A DNA stretch of 7,702 bases from Methanothrix sp. (lineage in GTDB: Archaea > Halobacteriota > Methanosarcinia > Methanotrichales > Methanotrichaceae), in the NCBI GenBank assembly GCA_028679775.1, contig JAJRAX010000174.1:1-7702 (forward strand), read 5' to 3'. A model generated the notes under the pieces. It was not told where the DNA came from. It saw only the letters and a program-made list of their open reading frames with translations, and made no database searches. Position 1 is the first letter of the stretch, and every line of letters starts with the position of its first letter. This document shows positions 7,285 through 7,702 of the stretch, in pieces. The translations under genes were made by a program, and so were the position numbers.

Positions 7285-7702
7285 ATGACCAATAATGACG
7301 CCGTTCATGAAACTGAAATCCCAGATCTCATTCCCGCCCGCATGTTGAACGAGTTCGCCTACTGCCCCAGGCTCTGCTACATCGAATGGGTTCAGGGAGA
7401 GTTTGTGTATAGCGCAGACACTGTGGATGGCCGGTTCCAGCACAGACGGGTAGACGCAAACTCCAGCAAAGTCCCGGAAGAAGATTTCGAAACATTCCAT
7501 GCCCGATCGGTCTATCTATCCGGTGCTGGAATCACCTGCAGAATAGACCTTCTCGAAGGAGAAGGCGGTATGGCAACTCCGGTTGACTACAAAAGGGGCG
7601 AAGCGCCGGATATCCCGGAAGGGGCATACGAACCGGAGCGAGTACAGCTTTGCGCCCAGGGTCTTGTGCTTAGGGAGAACGGTTTCAATTGCAACGAAGG
7701 CA
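7285..7702 (+). CDS. cas4-cas1: Cas4-Cas1 fusion, Cas4 part (3' partial)
   Basis: The frame stays open from ATG 7285 to the right edge (139 complete codons), and an in-frame TGA at 7273 limits the start to this ATG. The visible part is the Cas4 RecB-like nuclease domain, which trims prespacers and selects PAMs during spacer acquisition. Its motifs are the first iron-sulfur cysteine C27 in YCPRLCY, H53 in QHRR, D88 in RID, the D101-x-K103 pair in VDYKRG, and Q121 in RVQLCAQG. IPARMLNEFAYCPRLCYIEW and the VQGEF that follows are typical of Cas4 domains fused to Cas1 in type I-G and some other subtypes. The Cas1 half and the remaining cysteines would lie beyond the window, so the fusion is inferred from family resemblance and context. 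The ribosome site is weak (GAGATGG at 7274-7280), unlike the strong ones upstream. A 209-bp gap from csb2 suggests separate transcription. Confidence 0.9.
   Translation, partial: MTNNDAVHETEIPDLIPARMLNEFAYCPRLCYIEWVQGEFVYSADTVDGRFQHRRVDANSSKVPEEDFETFHARSVYLSGAGITCRIDLLEGEGGMATPVDYKRGEAPDIPEGAYEPERVQLCAQGLVLRENGFNCNEG

Noticed and set aside
7165..7500. Minus-strand open frame across the intergenic region and cas4-cas1 start
   Set aside because: It is antisense to conserved Cas4 motifs (YCPRLCY, QHRR) and its protein resembles nothing recognisable.

Overview
This window carries most of a type I-G (formerly I-U) CRISPR-Cas locus, read entirely on the + strand. The order is a 5'-truncated cas3, csx17 (cas8u2), csb1 (cas7), csb2 (a cas5-cas6 fusion), a 209-bp intergenic region, and the start of a cas4-cas1 fusion gene that runs off the right edge. 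The assignments rest on family-typical motifs read directly in the proteins. No CRISPR array and no cas2 lie inside the window; both would be expected further right, after the cas1 part.

Positions 1-7075 look like one interference operon. cas3 and csx17 overlap by 4 bases (ATGA), csx17 and csb1 are 43 bp apart, and csb1 and csb2 are 11 bp apart. Clear Shine-Dalgarno sequences precede the last three genes. An eight-T tract follows csb2 immediately. In the usual model Csb2 cuts the precursor crRNA and caps the complex, Csb1 polymerises along the guide, Csx17 is the large subunit that reads the PAM and target, and Cas3 unwinds and degrades the target DNA. Cas3 has the order helicase then HD nuclease, as in I-G, the reverse of most type I Cas3 proteins.

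Positions 7076-7284 separate the interference genes from the adaptation gene. The left part (about 7104-7190) is a GC-rich island, about 66% G+C by hand count. It contains short inverted repeats and a 17-base stretch resembling the 3' half of an I-E-style CRISPR repeat. The right part (7191-7284) is AT-rich and probably holds the cas4-cas1 promoter. This region is the part of the window the genes do not explain. A degenerate orphan repeat or small crRNA-like regulatory RNA is the most interesting, but unproven, reading.

The organism cannot be named from the window. Base composition is near 50% G+C, codon use is mixed with frequent AGA/AGG and ATA, and Shine-Dalgarno signals are strong. The U-tract without an obvious hairpin and the AT-rich boxes would fit a methanogenic archaeon, but an anaerobic bacterium is equally possible, and I-G is best known from bacteria.
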